IMG/VR virus record: IMGVR_UViG_3300037189_022604
Coordinates: 1 to 32,352 of that record
Direction: 5' to 3' (one strand)
DNA: 32,352 bases
From: a virus
The translations under genes were made by a program, and so were the position numbers. The notes beneath the pieces are model-generated. The model worked only from the letters and a program-made list of their open reading frames with translations. It ran no database searches and was not told the DNA's origin. This document shows positions 6,304 through 14,282 of the stretch, piece by piece. Position 1 is the stretch's first letter. Each line of letters opens with the position of its first letter.

Positions 6304-7361
6304 TTTATCGTAAACCCTATTTGCGGGCCAAGCTCTACTAAGCGCCTGGCTCCTGGTTGCCCAAATATTACCGTCGTGCTTTCAATCAGGTACTTGCCAT
6401 TACGCTCGGGGTACTGGCTGTCGTATATGTTCGCCACCCAGCCCGGCTGGCAGTACGGCTGCAGGAAGCCGGTCAACACGCCCTCATACCCCTCGTAGTT
6501 CATCTGCAAGGCCTTTTCATTCGCTAGCGTCTTCAAGTCGCCCGTGTTGGGTATGTTGTTGAAGGTCGCCTTCAGCTTGCGTTGGTTATACTTATACTCG
6601 CTGGCGGTCTCCACGCGGTGGCCGGTGGCCAGTGTTCCGCCGTAGATAACCTGCACCTTTTCCTTTACCGTCCGCATCTTAAGTCCATTGTCCTTAATGC
6701 AGTTATAGCCCAGCCGGTAACTTACGTCGCCCAACTTCAGCGGGTCGGTGCCTTTCTGGTAATTTAAGTGCGTAACGCCTATCCACAGGTTCTTAGGGCT
6801 CTGGAAATAGATGGCCAGCGTGCCCTGACTCAACTCGCGGAGCTTATTCAGCACATCTACACCCGTTGCCTCATTCAGTCGTATGTTTTGGAAGTGGAGG
6901 TTCGCATCCGGCATTACCGTTAGCTGGATATCGGTGAGCGGCTTAGCTATTTTCTTGCCTTTCGCATCCAGTTGGCCACAGGCTATCTTAGCGAGCTGCT
7001 CTACGGTCGTAGTGGGCAAATAACCCACTAAACCGCCCACATTGTTACGGAGTTGGTAGCTATACCCCTCGCACTCTAGTACCATGGGCATGCTCAAAGT
7101 TCTACGCCGTACAAAACCCTCAAATTCATTGTACAACGCTCCGTTATACCCCAGCGCCACGCTTACTTTTTCGCCGTCGTTAAACAAAGTGCCGGTCGTC
7201 ACTTTTTCGCTTACAGCGTTGCCGTTTTTTATCACTGCTAAGTGCGGCAGCTTAATCGTGCAAGTGTCGGCAAAGCCACGCACGCCGCGCTTTACCTGCA
7301 CCTCGTGCACGCCAGTGAACTTCTTAGTTCCTACGGTAATATAGCTCTGCAGCTTAAACAT
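6300..7361 (-). CDS. Baseplate hub protein (gpD / Mu gp44-like)
   Basis: A 353-aa protein with the hub fold pattern: an early strand pair (VHEVQVKRGVRGFADTCTIK), a middle NEATGVDVLNKLRELSQGTL segment where hub proteins carry their phage-gpD domain, and a C-terminal NGKYLIESTTVIFGQPGARR strand set. It joins tape measure, tube and spike in the contractile tail. It overlaps the upstream gene by 8 nt and the spike gene by 4 nt, in the canonical order. Confidence 0.7.
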   Translation of the reverse strand: MFKLQSYITVGTKKFTGVHEVQVKRGVRGFADTCTIKLPHLAVIKNGNAVSEKVTTGTLFNDGEKVSVALGYNGALYNEFEGFVRRRTLSMPMVLECEGYSYQLRNNVGGLVGYLPTTTVEQLAKIACGQLDAKGKKIAKPLTDIQLTVMPDANLHFQNIRLNEATGVDVLNKLRELSQGTLAIYFQSPKNLWIGVTHLNYQKGTDPLKLGDVSYRLGYNCIKDNGLKMRTVKEKVQVIYGGTLATGHRVETASEYKYNQRKLKATFNNIPNTGDLKTLANEKALQMNYEGYEGVLTGFLQPYCQPGWVANIYDSQYPERNGKYLIESTTVIFGQPGARRLVELGPQIGFTIK

Positions 7362-7992
7362 TGCCTACCTCCTCAAGACTAAACAGTGAGTCACTTACCA
7401 GCTCCATATCGTAGGGTATTACATGCTTCACCCCCGTTACCTCAGGGAAGCGGAGCGATTTAATAACTACCTTATCCAGCGCTTGCCGCTCCTTTCTAAA
7501 CAGCAGCGTGTCCGTGTACGCGCTCTTAATCACTACCGCGGCGTCCTGCTCAAACAGGGCCACCAGTTGGGTAATCAGCTCCTCGGGGTGCTCGTTGTTG
7601 CTATTAATAATCAACCCACGAATGCGTATGCGCCAGTTGTTGGCGTTAATTAGCTCTATTACCGCCCCTTTGCGCTCGGTCATCTGTGTTTCCACCATCC
7701 GTTTGTCGCAGTCGGCACTTACCACGGGGTAGGGCAGCTCCAGCTTTGTTGCGGTCGTCTGGCCTTCTGGCTGGTACTCCACCCATACGGGCATATAATA
7801 CTCCCTGCCGTTCAACCCCCTACTATAATAGGGGGTGCCTGCGGCGATGCCCGACTCACGCCTCATGCCCTCTTTAATACCCGTTAACGAGTTCTCCGGT
7901 ATCTCCGGAAAATCCTTGATATCATACGGCAGCGGCTCAATGCCAAATACCTTCAGGAACGTCGTTGCTAGGCTTAAATTAATCGTGCTCAT
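7354..7992 (-). CDS. Tail protein between tape measure and hub (Bacteroidota type)
   Basis: A 212-aa protein following the tape measure gene with a 4-nt overlap. It has a conserved-looking central region (YMPVWVEYQPEG, then ERKGAVIELINANNWRIRIR) and a C-terminal region predicting strands. In Mu this slot holds the gp43 DNA-circularisation-like tail protein. I recall uncharacterised proteins of this size in the same position in Bacteroidota phages, but I cannot confirm a family. A tail-hub adaptor role is inferred. Confidence 0.5.
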   Translation of the reverse strand: MSTINLSLATTFLKVFGIEPLPYDIKDFPEIPENSLTGIKEGMRRESGIAAGTPYYSRGLNGREYYMPVWVEYQPEGQTTATKLELPYPVVSADCDKRMVETQMTERKGAVIELINANNWRIRIRGLIINSNNEHPEELITQLVALFEQDAAVVIKSAYTDTLLFRKERQALDKVVIKSLRFPEVTGVKHVIPYDMELVSDSLFSLEEVGNV

Positions 7993-9704
7993 ATCCCCTC
8001 CGCTATTATGGTGCTTACCCTTAAAAGTGATTCTTCAAAGGCTCTTAAACCTTCATTAAAAGTGTCCGCGGCCCCACTGGTGTTAATAATCTGGCGCACC
8101 AGCTCATGGTTAAAGTTGAAGGTGATGCTCCGCTTTCCGCCGCCTATCACGGCATCACTGCTCTCGGTCAGCGCGGCACTACTGGCAGTGCTTGCTCCCC
8201 TTGCACCCAGCATGTCGGCTAGCATCTTAGGTCCGCTATCGCTTCCCTTGCCAAACATACCAGCAAGGTCATCCAGAGCCAGTTTACCTGTGTAATTGCC
8301 CTTGCCCTTCAATAGCTGGTGCATACCAGCCAGCGCATCGGCGGCACCGCCACCACCCGGTATGGCAATATTTACCAGCCCGTTATAGAGCATGTCTTTA
8401 AAGTCAGTGCTAATGCCAAACCGCGCAAAAAAGCTATTCAGCCCCTGCACTCCGGCGTCCACCACTTCAGTAAAATAAGAGAGGTGCTGCGCGATGCCCG
8501 CCGCTACCCGGCTCAGCTCGCTCATCGGGCCGCGGGCCAGCTCCAGTACATGGGTAGTCAGGTCCAGCATGCTCGCAGTCAGGTCGTGCACTCCCGGGCT
8601 GGTAATCAGGTCACCCAGTGGCCGCAAATCATTCATCAGCGCGCCGCCAAAGGCCACTATGCTCGGCATTAAAGAGGTAAAGCCATCTATCGCCCTTTCC
8701 AGCCCCGGTGCCAGCTCGTTAAACAGGTCAGGCAGCCGGTTAATTACGGGCTCCATCGCCGCTAGAAAGCGCAGCTGCGCACCTTCCGTTTTCTTGCCAA
8801 AGTCCTGTATAGCAATGCTCACATTTCCCTCCAGTTGCTGGAGCTTGCCGCCGGGCGTCTCATTCAGGTTGTTGAGGCGGTTGTAAAACTGCCCTCCCGG
8901 CCCCGTCGCGTGCTCAAACGCCTGCCTTACTAGGTCGCTGCTAATTCGGCTCTGCTCCATCTCCTTGGTAAGGTCGTCCATGCTCTTACCAGTCATAATG
9001 CTAATTTCCCGAAGGGGGTTAAACCCGGCCTCGGTAAACTGCATCTGCTCCCCACCAGCTAGGTGCCCCTTGCTGATCACTTGCCCAAGTGCCCGTACAA
9101 TGCTCTCCTCGCGCTGCGTGTCGGCTCCGGCTATGTCGCCCGCCATCCTTATGTCTCGCACCGCATTCTTATCGCCATAGCTCAGCAACATTTGGGCAAT
9201 GCCAAACTGCTCCTTGCCGTAAATGCTATCGGCCACAAAGCGGTTCAGCTGGTCATATATCTGCTGGCCCTGCACGGCTCCCGCCTGCGTCTTAAAGTCT
9301 TGCAAGGTCATACCCGCCTCGCGGCCACTGGCCAGCACATTACCCGCGCCGCTCACCAGAGCATTGAGACCTTGTGTACCCAAGTTACCCACCATCACTG
9401 CAAGCCCGCCCGACAGCACATTCTTCAGTAGCCCACCGCTGCGGGCGGCATCGGTCATTTGCCGGTTTAGCCCGCCCACCGCCTGCGCCAGTCCGCTTAC
9501 ATGCTGCTGGGCTGCAGCCGCCTGTGTCGCCACCTGTCCCAGCCCGCTCGCGCCCGCACTACCCAGGCCGTTCAGGTGCTGTTGCGCGGCGGCCGCTTGC
9601 TGAGTCACACTCGCAATGCTGCTATTCGCATTCGCCGCAGCGCTGCGCATACCAGGGCTGAGAAAGTCCTTCAGCTGTAATACGAATTCGACAAGGTTGG
9701 CCAT
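7989..9704 (-). CDS. Tail tape measure protein
   Basis: A 571-aa protein, the longest tail ORF, located between the chaperone and hub genes. The N-terminus (MANLVEFVLQLKDFLSPGMR) is followed by Ala/Gln/Gly-rich helical repeats (QAAAAQQHLNGLG and QAAAAQQHVSGLA), then a long helical region. These are features of tape measures that set tail length and fill the tube. The length is modest, which implies a fairly short tail. The central GGLAVMVGNLG segment is mildly hydrophobic, as in other tape measures. Confidence 0.8.
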   Translation of the reverse strand: MANLVEFVLQLKDFLSPGMRSAAANANSSIASVTQQAAAAQQHLNGLGSAGASGLGQVATQAAAAQQHVSGLAQAVGGLNRQMTDAARSGGLLKNVLSGGLAVMVGNLGTQGLNALVSGAGNVLASGREAGMTLQDFKTQAGAVQGQQIYDQLNRFVADSIYGKEQFGIAQMLLSYGDKNAVRDIRMAGDIAGADTQREESIVRALGQVISKGHLAGGEQMQFTEAGFNPLREISIMTGKSMDDLTKEMEQSRISSDLVRQAFEHATGPGGQFYNRLNNLNETPGGKLQQLEGNVSIAIQDFGKKTEGAQLRFLAAMEPVINRLPDLFNELAPGLERAIDGFTSLMPSIVAFGGALMNDLRPLGDLITSPGVHDLTASMLDLTTHVLELARGPMSELSRVAAGIAQHLSYFTEVVDAGVQGLNSFFARFGISTDFKDMLYNGLVNIAIPGGGGAADALAGMHQLLKGKGNYTGKLALDDLAGMFGKGSDSGPKMLADMLGARGASTASSAALTESSDAVIGGGKRSITFNFNHELVRQIINTSGAADTFNEGLRAFEESLLRVSTIIAEGI

Positions 9705-9722
9705 CGGTCTGTTTTAAGGGAA

Positions 9723-9747
9723 GGGGGCGGGCACTTGCCCCGCCCCC
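9723..9747 (-). other. GC hairpin between chaperone and tape measure genes
   Basis: A perfect 9-bp stem GGGGGCGGG/CCCGCCCCC with a 7-nt loop. On the minus strand it begins one base after the stop of the 51-aa ORF and lies 19 nt before the tape-measure ATG. No T-tract follows, so it is not a classical terminator; it could be an RNA-processing or attenuation site that tunes the chaperone-to-tape-measure ratio. Confidence 0.6.
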
Positions 9748-9748
9748 T

Positions 9749-9904
9749 CTATTTAACTTTTCGTTCCAATTTTCGGATATGCACCAAGTGGCCATATCTC
9801 ATGGCCAGCTCTTCATCGCTGGCCCCCGCTACATTGAAGCCAGGCATGTAGTACATCAACTGGCTCTCAACAAAGGCGATCGTGCCGGGCTGCGGGCGCT
9901 CCAC
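9749..9904 (-). CDS. Second tail-assembly-chaperone ORF (GT-extension position)
   Basis: A 51-codon frame opening at GTG 9904, 8 nt after the chaperone stop, and ending with TAG at 9751-9749. It encodes a product with YYMPGFNVAGASDEELAMRY then HLVHIRKLERKVK. Size, position between chaperone and tape measure, and the ending in a basic helix match the frameshifted C-terminal extension (gpGT, Mu gp42) of tail assembly chaperones. It is in the -1 frame of the upstream gene and the overlap is 31 nt, but no canonical slippery heptamer is present, so a coupled GTG start is equally likely. Confidence 0.6.
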   Translation of the reverse strand: MERPQPGTIAFVESQLMYYMPGFNVAGASDEELAMRYGHLVHIRKLERKVK

Positions 9905-9912
9905 AGCACGTT

Positions 9913-10281
9913 TTATAAGTCCTGCACGCGAGCGTTCACCCCGTTAATCTGGCCCTTAATGGCGTTCAATACGCCTAGGTTGGCCGCGTTATCCTCGAGC
10001 AGCTCTTCAGCGCCGCCTAAGAAGGTCGCCTCAGCAAGCGCTACAAGGTGTGCCAGTGGGTGTGCCGGGTCAACCTGCGCAAGGGCATAGTTTACCTCCG
10101 TGCGCGTTGGCTTTTTAAAATAAGCCACGCATCCATTGTCGCTTTCTACCTTATAAATGCCTTGCGGATGGGCTTTTTTCCATTCCGATATCTGCGCAGC
10201 GTCTACTTCGCCAAAGCGGGTAATAAATTCGCCGTTTTCATTTTTTAGCGCCATTTTCGGGGCCTGTTTAGTCTCTTGCAT
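9913..10281 (-). CDS. Tail assembly chaperone (gpG / Mu gp41-like)
   Basis: A 122-aa protein between the tail tube and tape measure genes. N-terminal positively charged/polar residues are followed by KPTRTEVNYALAQVDPAHPLAHLVALAEATFLGG, a helical segment typical of chaperones that coat the tape measure during tail assembly. It is followed by a second short ORF in the -1 frame, the hallmark arrangement of this gene pair. The start at ATG 10281 follows a short A-rich leader. Confidence 0.65.
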   Translation of the reverse strand: MQETKQAPKMALKNENGEFITRFGEVDAAQISEWKKAHPQGIYKVESDNGCVAYFKKPTRTEVNYALAQVDPAHPLAHLVALAEATFLGGAEELLEDNAANLGVLNAIKGQINGVNARVQDL

Positions 10282-10305
10282 ATGCTTTATTTGCTTTAGT
10301 AGGTG

Positions 10306-10731
10306 TTACACTAGCCTCAGGAACAGGAACGGCAGCGCAATCTCCATCATCGTGTCGCCCTGCTTCATGGCCTCTTCAAAATCAGTGATTTCACAGCCTA
10401 CAAGCTGGCGCGTCCTGAGGCCACGCTGCCCGCGCTTTTTGTAGGTTACCGTAATATCTACCACAAGGTCAAGCAGGTCAGTACCCGCCGCGGCAAGGGC
10501 GGCATCGTTCATGGAGTCCACAGCGCTCTTCAGCACCGTAAGGGTGCCCTTGTAGGTCCGGTTGCCGCTCTGTATGCTTATCGGCTCGTCACCAGCGGCG
10601 TGCAGGTGCTGCTTATTCTTGCTGGCCCCGTACGCTATGCCACGGAGCTTGCCAATTACCGCGCCGCCGTAGGCCACCGTCACATCGCTCCACTCACATT
10701 CCTTGGTATCGAAAAACGTTAAATCCGCCAT
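10306..10731 (-). CDS. Tail tube protein
   Basis: A 141-aa protein directly downstream of the sheath gene. It is beta-rich, with a central TYKGTLTVLKSAVDSMNDAALAA stretch and a QLVGCEITDFEEAMKQGDTMMEIALP strand-turn near the C-terminus, the pattern of contractile-tail tube proteins (Mu gpM). The product stacks in hexameric rings inside the sheath. Length matches the family. Order sheath, tube, chaperone, tape measure is canonical. Confidence 0.75.
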   Translation of the reverse strand: MADLTFFDTKECEWSDVTVAYGGAVIGKLRGIAYGASKNKQHLHAAGDEPISIQSGNRTYKGTLTVLKSAVDSMNDAALAAAGTDLLDLVVDITVTYKKRGQRGLRTRQLVGCEITDFEEAMKQGDTMMEIALPFLFLRLV

Positions 10732-10762
10732 AGGTTAATTTTGTATTGGTTAATAAATTGGG

Positions 10763-11944
10763 TTACACCAGTGCTGGATTACGGAAGCCGAGGTTCACAA
10801 TAATGGTCTTACTATACCCGTAAGGGGTAATGCTCACCGATATCTCCACCGTTTCGTTGGCAATAACGTTTTGCGCGGGGTCAATGTAGGCTGTAACAGC
10901 CTTCACTTCCTTCTTCGCCACCATGCTTACCGTAAGCTGGTTGATGATATCCTGTTGCAGGCGGGCGCGGTATATCTCGTCAATAGTACCGTCGTCATTT
11001 ACTGGCACCTCATCGTCAAGGTCCAGAACGAACGTCTGGTAAGCCAGCCGCTGCACCTTGTCAATGATACGGCCCCTTGCCAGCGCATGGAAGTCGTCAT
11101 TGGTATGGCTGGCCGTCGGGTCACTACTGAAGTAATACCCAGCCAGTCCCGGGTAGGTCTTGAAGGTGATAAAACCGTTCGTTTCAATCGTCCCCGGCGC
11201 GCCTACGTCAGGCAACGCCGCCATATCGTCGGTACCAAGGAAAGCAGTCGTAATCGGTAATGATCCATTGAGCACGCGGCTTATCTTCCGTTGTACGGGC
11301 AGCTTCGCCAGCCAGCCCATCAGCAAGCCCAGGCTCGCTTGGTCACCGCTCTGCGTATCGCCTATAAGCACACTTACGCGGTTCTTGGTATAGGTGGTGA
11401 TATCGGTCAGGTCCCCAGCAACGCCGCTATACGATGTGCCGCCTATTACACACCTGAAGGGCTTCTGTGCCGCGGCATAGGTCTCCGCTATAACCGATAC
11501 ATTGGTAATAGCATTATACACCAGCTCATTCAACCCCCCGTCTATTGTGGTAGCGTCTCCCGACGCAGTAGCCACGGCGGCATCGTTGGTCATAATGCCC
11601 AGTAGCTTAATACGCCCGGCAGCGTAGTCAAGCAACGCCTCACAGCTGGCAACGTTGCCTTGGTAGCTAATTTCCCCTATAGAGTGGTCGGCGCTGCGCA
11701 AAAGGAGGTACAGCTTGCTCCCGGTGCCTGCCACGTAAAAAAAGTCCTTTACTTGGCGGTACACAAACGGCTCATCGGCCAAAGTGATACCATCATTCAC
11801 CGCAGCTGCAAGGCTGGTGTACAGCACCGGAGTATCCATCGTAGCGCTACCGGCTCCGGTCAGCACCATGCCTACTACTCCGTCCTCCGTGGCCAACGCC
11901 GCTCCTAGCTGGCCGTTGGCAATATTTATGGTTACGTTACCCAT
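10763..11944 (-). CDS. Tail sheath protein
   Basis: A 393-aa protein, the contractile sheath. Recognisable features are VVGMVLTGAGSA near the N-terminus, a variable middle domain, and the C-terminal domain with YYFSSDPTASHTNDDFHALA, then GRIIDKVQRLAYQTF and a final strand region. The ARGRIIDKVQR segment and the tail QNVIANETVEISVSITPYGY look like the Bacteroidota sheath family I recall as DUF2586. It confirms a contractile (myovirus) tail. The gene is preceded by a small acidic-tailed protein and followed by the tube gene. Confidence 0.85.
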   Translation of the reverse strand: MGNVTINIANGQLGAALATEDGVVGMVLTGAGSATMDTPVLYTSLAAAVNDGITLADEPFVYRQVKDFFYVAGTGSKLYLLLRSADHSIGEISYQGNVASCEALLDYAAGRIKLLGIMTNDAAVATASGDATTIDGGLNELVYNAITNVSVIAETYAAAQKPFRCVIGGTSYSGVAGDLTDITTYTKNRVSVLIGDTQSGDQASLGLLMGWLAKLPVQRKISRVLNGSLPITTAFLGTDDMAALPDVGAPGTIETNGFITFKTYPGLAGYYFSSDPTASHTNDDFHALARGRIIDKVQRLAYQTFVLDLDDEVPVNDDGTIDEIYRARLQQDIINQLTVSMVAKKEVKAVTAYIDPAQNVIANETVEISVSITPYGYSKTIIVNLGFRNPALV

Positions 11945-11990
11945 TGGGGTGTTAATTTTTTACGTGGTTAAATACCGCTTAAACCTAGGT

Positions 11991-12308
11991 TTAAGCCTTC
12001 TTTTTGCGGCCCTTTTTTGCATCAGGCGCTTCACCTTCAGCCGTACCGTCGGTATTTTCTGCGGTCGCTTCGCTGGCCGCAGCCGGGTCTTCAGCGGCAG
12101 TAGCAGTAGCCTCTTTCCTGGGGTACAACCGTGCCTCTACGTCACCTGCATTGTCTGGCGTCACCGTCAGTATCTCCTTCCTGTCGCCCAAATTGGCGGC
12201 ATGGTTGGTCGCCCCGTTCAGCTCGTAAAAAGCCTGCCCGTCCAGCGTCATAAATATTTCCTTCTGTTTGGGGTACCTCTTAAAGAAGCCCTTGATGTCC
12301 TTCAACAT
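11991..12308 (-). CDS. Small protein with Ala/Glu/Lys-rich tail, upstream of sheath
   Basis: A 105-aa product. A globular N-half (MLKDIKGFFKRYPKQKEIFMTLDGQAFYELNGATN) is followed by a disordered tail rich in Ala, Glu and Asp that ends with KKGRKKKA. I start it at ATG 12308, since the longer ORF would overlap the endolysin gene by 60 nt. Mu-like phages have small proteins of this type (gp35/HI1506-like) between head and sheath genes. Possibly a head-tail or tail-assembly factor; unrecognised otherwise. Confidence 0.5.
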   Translation of the reverse strand: MLKDIKGFFKRYPKQKEIFMTLDGQAFYELNGATNHAANLGDRKEILTVTPDNAGDVEARLYPRKEATATAAEDPAAASEATAENTDGTAEGEAPDAKKGRKKKA

Positions 12309-12331
12309 ATGCTCGTTTATTAATGCCTCAA

Positions 12332-12865
12332 TTACAAATACTGTATAATGCCCCCGCCTTTCAGGTAGCTTACATGGCGCACCTTTCGGCACACCTCATA
12401 CCCTTCGCGGTCGCCATCGTCATTGGTATTGCCCTCTACCGTGTGCAGGTTAAACCCTTCCACCCTTTCCACAATGCCCGTATGCCCGCTGCCATCAGCA
12501 TTAATGCGAATGAACTGATCCCCGGGCTTAACCAGCTCTGGCTTATGGAAGACAGTAGCAAAAGGGATTTTAGTACCCTTGGTATCCCGCCAGCAAGCAG
12601 CCACACCGCCGGTCTTCACCACCGGGTTCACGTCCATCATCCCACGCTCCGCAGCAGGAGGCAGCGCCTCCTCAAAACAGCGGTGCACGAACGCCTGGCA
12701 CCACGCATAACCCTTGCCCAGTCCTACCAGCCGCAGGCATTCCTCCACGAATGGACCAGCATTGCTGCCTTTCGGCTCCTCTTGCTGCCCTATATAACTA
12801 ATCGCAATCTCCAACGCCTTCAGCGCTATGTTGCTACTCAGCTGCTTTTTAATATCAGTACTCAT
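12332..12865 (-). CDS. Endolysin, CHAP-like peptidase
   Basis: A 177-aa soluble protein. It has YAWCQAFVHRCFEEA around residues 53-67, with the Cys expected of a CHAP (cysteine-histidine peptidase) active site, and SGHTGIVERVEGFNLHTVEGNTN around 125-147, carrying the partner His and the downstream Glu/Asn of that fold. There is no signal peptide, so export needs a holin. The adjacent membrane proteins (13037-14110) fit that role. Function: cleavage of peptidoglycan stem or cross-link amide bonds at lysis. Confidence 0.75.
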   Translation of the reverse strand: MSTDIKKQLSSNIALKALEIAISYIGQQEEPKGSNAGPFVEECLRLVGLGKGYAWCQAFVHRCFEEALPPAAERGMMDVNPVVKTGGVAACWRDTKGTKIPFATVFHKPELVKPGDQFIRINADGSGHTGIVERVEGFNLHTVEGNTNDDGDREGYEVCRKVRHVSYLKGGGIIQYL

Positions 12866-13049
12866 TGCCTGTTTTATTTACATGGCCGGGAAACCGACCG
12901 TCTTTCTCATATTCAGCCACGCGGGCACGCAGCTCATAGTATTGCATCTTTTCCGCCTCACTCAACCCCTCCCTTTGTTCTTGCCTGGCCAGCGCCTGCA
13001 CGGTCTCCCTGCAAGCGGCATATTGGTCGTAGTTAGTTATCGGAGCCAT
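12855..13049 (-). CDS. Small hypothetical protein in the lysis cluster
   Basis: A 64-aa product, start MAPITNYDQYAACRET, mostly charged helix (ETVQALARQEQREGLS then EKMQYYELRARVAEYEK). ATG 13049 is preferred; it overlaps the spanin stop by 13 nt and the endolysin start by 11 nt, a typical coupled set. No membrane segment. Unrecognised; a regulatory or accessory lysis factor is possible. Confidence 0.5.
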   Translation of the reverse strand: MAPITNYDQYAACRETVQALARQEQREGLSEAEKMQYYELRARVAEYEKDGRFPGHVNKTGNEY

Positions 13050-13624
13050 GCCATTGAAGTCACTACATAGGTAATAATGCCAATAACAATCGCAATCAGC
13101 ACACCCAATAGCGCCCACTTCCATCTAGGCACTGTTACCCGCACATCTTTCACGCTCTGCCGCTCCTTGGTAACACTGGAGCTCCGCACTAGGCTATCTA
13201 TCACGCGGTTCTTATACACAATTAAACTCTGTAAGTCAGCAACTACGATCGTCAGGCTGTCCGCAGCACAGTCCACGCTCAGCGTCCCGTCCACATTCTT
13301 ACTTACCGAAACCGCCACCCTGCCACTACGCTTAGTTACCCGGCCACTGTCCAGCTGCGAAGGGCTCACCCGCACACCTACCGATCCGGCTGGCACACCT
13401 ATAGCAGTGTCGCGGGTTCTATACGTAGTCACCACGCTATCGCGGGCCACCACCTTCATCACCACGCTGTCGCGAACACTTACGCTATCGCGGATGTCCG
13501 TCTTATGCGTGTTCATTGTCCGGCACCCGCACATGGTCAGGAAAATCATGGCAATGAGCGCCAGCAAGGCCACTGCCCCGGTAATATGCGCCATGATGTA
13601 TGCTTTTGAATGGTTCCAGCTCAT
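13037..13624 (-). CDS. Putative unimolecular spanin (u-spanin)
   Basis: A 195-aa protein. It has an N-terminal hydrophobic signal (ITGAVALLALIAMIFLT) ending in a lipobox-like MCGC with Cys34, a periplasmic middle rich in Asp, Ser, Arg and Val (RDSVVMKVVARDSVVTTYRT), and a C-terminal membrane helix WALLGVLIAIVIGIITYVV. Lipoprotein anchor plus inner-membrane helix in one protein is the layout of u-spanins, which join outer and inner membranes at the end of lysis. The lipobox is loose (Met at -3) but acceptable for this phylum. It neighbours the endolysin and holin-like genes. Confidence 0.6.
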   Translation of the reverse strand: MSWNHSKAYIMAHITGAVALLALIAMIFLTMCGCRTMNTHKTDIRDSVSVRDSVVMKVVARDSVVTTYRTRDTAIGVPAGSVGVRVSPSQLDSGRVTKRSGRVAVSVSKNVDGTLSVDCAADSLTIVVADLQSLIVYKNRVIDSLVRSSSVTKERQSVKDVRVTVPRWKWALLGVLIAIVIGIITYVVTSMAWLR

Positions 13625-13854
13625 TATGGTTGGTTGTTGGTTGAATGATCCTTTTTAGATGCGCCGTAGCGGTAGTTAATCAGAGTGGAGAGCTGCGCGC
13701 CCAGCGTGGTAATGACAATCGTTCCAGGGTCTAGGTTGGTATGCTTTACCACCGCCAAAACTCCGAAAACAATCAGGGCTATCACAATCATCATCACCAG
13801 TGGGCCCCACCATATGTCCTTGCTATTTACTAGCTTCTCCAGTAGGCTTTTCAT
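13624..13854 (-). CDS. Holin-like small membrane protein
   Basis: A 76-aa protein with one clear membrane helix (WGPLVMMIVIALIVFGVLAVV, residues 16-36) and a second short one around TIVITTLGAQLSTLINY, followed by a polar tail RYGASKKDHSTNNQP. Size, two-helix plan and neighbours fit a holin or antiholin. It overlaps the next gene by 1 nt and its start overlaps the upstream gene by 32 nt. Confidence 0.55.
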   Translation of the reverse strand: MKSLLEKLVNSKDIWWGPLVMMIVIALIVFGVLAVVKHTNLDPGTIVITTLGAQLSTLINYRYGASKKDHSTNNQP

Positions 13855-14110
13855 CGTCCATTTTTTTAAACTGTTCCTCTTCCCTGCGTTGCTGCTTAAT
13901 CTTCCAGGCTATCTTCAGTCGGCTGTCGTGGATGCTATACCACGCCGCTAATATGCTCATCACACCCGCCGCCATACCCACCATAATGCCCGCTACCTGC
14001 ACATACGGCAACCAAGGCAACGCCTTCACGCTAGGTATGGCTGCGGCCAATATGGGCATCCATGTGCCGCAAATCTGTAGAGCTTCATTCTGGAGATGGT
14101 TGGGGTGCAT
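13823..14110 (-). CDS. Small membrane protein, second holin-like candidate
   Basis: A 95-aa protein with hydrophobic stretches at about 17-30 and 38-57 (YVQVAGIMVGMAAGVMSILAAWY) and a charged C-terminus rich in Lys, Arg, Gln and Glu. Size, order and charge layout fit class II holins or an antiholin pair with the 76-aa protein. It opens the lysis operon after a leader that contains two hairpins (14131-14210). Confidence 0.5.
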   Translation of the reverse strand: MHPNHLQNEALQICGTWMPILAAAIPSVKALPWLPYVQVAGIMVGMAAGVMSILAAWYSIHDSRLKIAWKIKQQRREEEQFKKMDDEKPTGEASK

Positions 14111-14130
14111 TACGTTACGTCTTCTGCCAC

Positions 14131-14210
14131 CTTAACCCCGCGCCGGATGATCAGTCCAGCTGCGGGGTAAAGCGCTAATAAACATGTCTACTATAACCCT
14201 TGCCTAAGGG
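14131..14210 (-). promoter_or_regulatory. Structured leader upstream of the lysis genes
   Basis: The 172-bp gap between 14110 and 14283 holds two hairpins. One pairs 14135-14141 with 14162-14168 (ACCCCGC/GCGGGGT), extended inward by CCGGA/TCCAG; the C-A mismatch on the plus strand becomes a G-U pair on the minus strand, so the RNA is likely minus. The other is CCCTT/AAGGG (14197-14201 with 14206-14210). The rest of the gap is A/C/T repeat. Confidence 0.4.
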
Positions 14211-14231
14211 GCAGTCGGCTCTATCCAAAAA

Positions 14232-14280
14232 AAGTCACACTAATAACTTACCACTGATCACTAACCACTTATCACTATCC
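14232..14280 (+). repeat. A/C/T-only intergenic repeat
   Basis: Imperfect tandem units of the ACTAAnnACTTATCACT kind, nearly free of G on the plus strand. Lies between the secreted-protein stop and the lysis leader. Confidence 0.6.
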
Positions 14281-14282
14281 CA

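Noticed and set aside
9913-9960. Canonical frameshift site in the tail chaperone
   Set aside because: All in-phase heptamers in the 31-nt overlap were read and none fits X XXY YYZ.
14111-14282. tRNA gene in the gap with stable hairpins
   Set aside because: Neither hairpin set forms a cloverleaf, and no T-loop GTTC box or acceptor stem is present.
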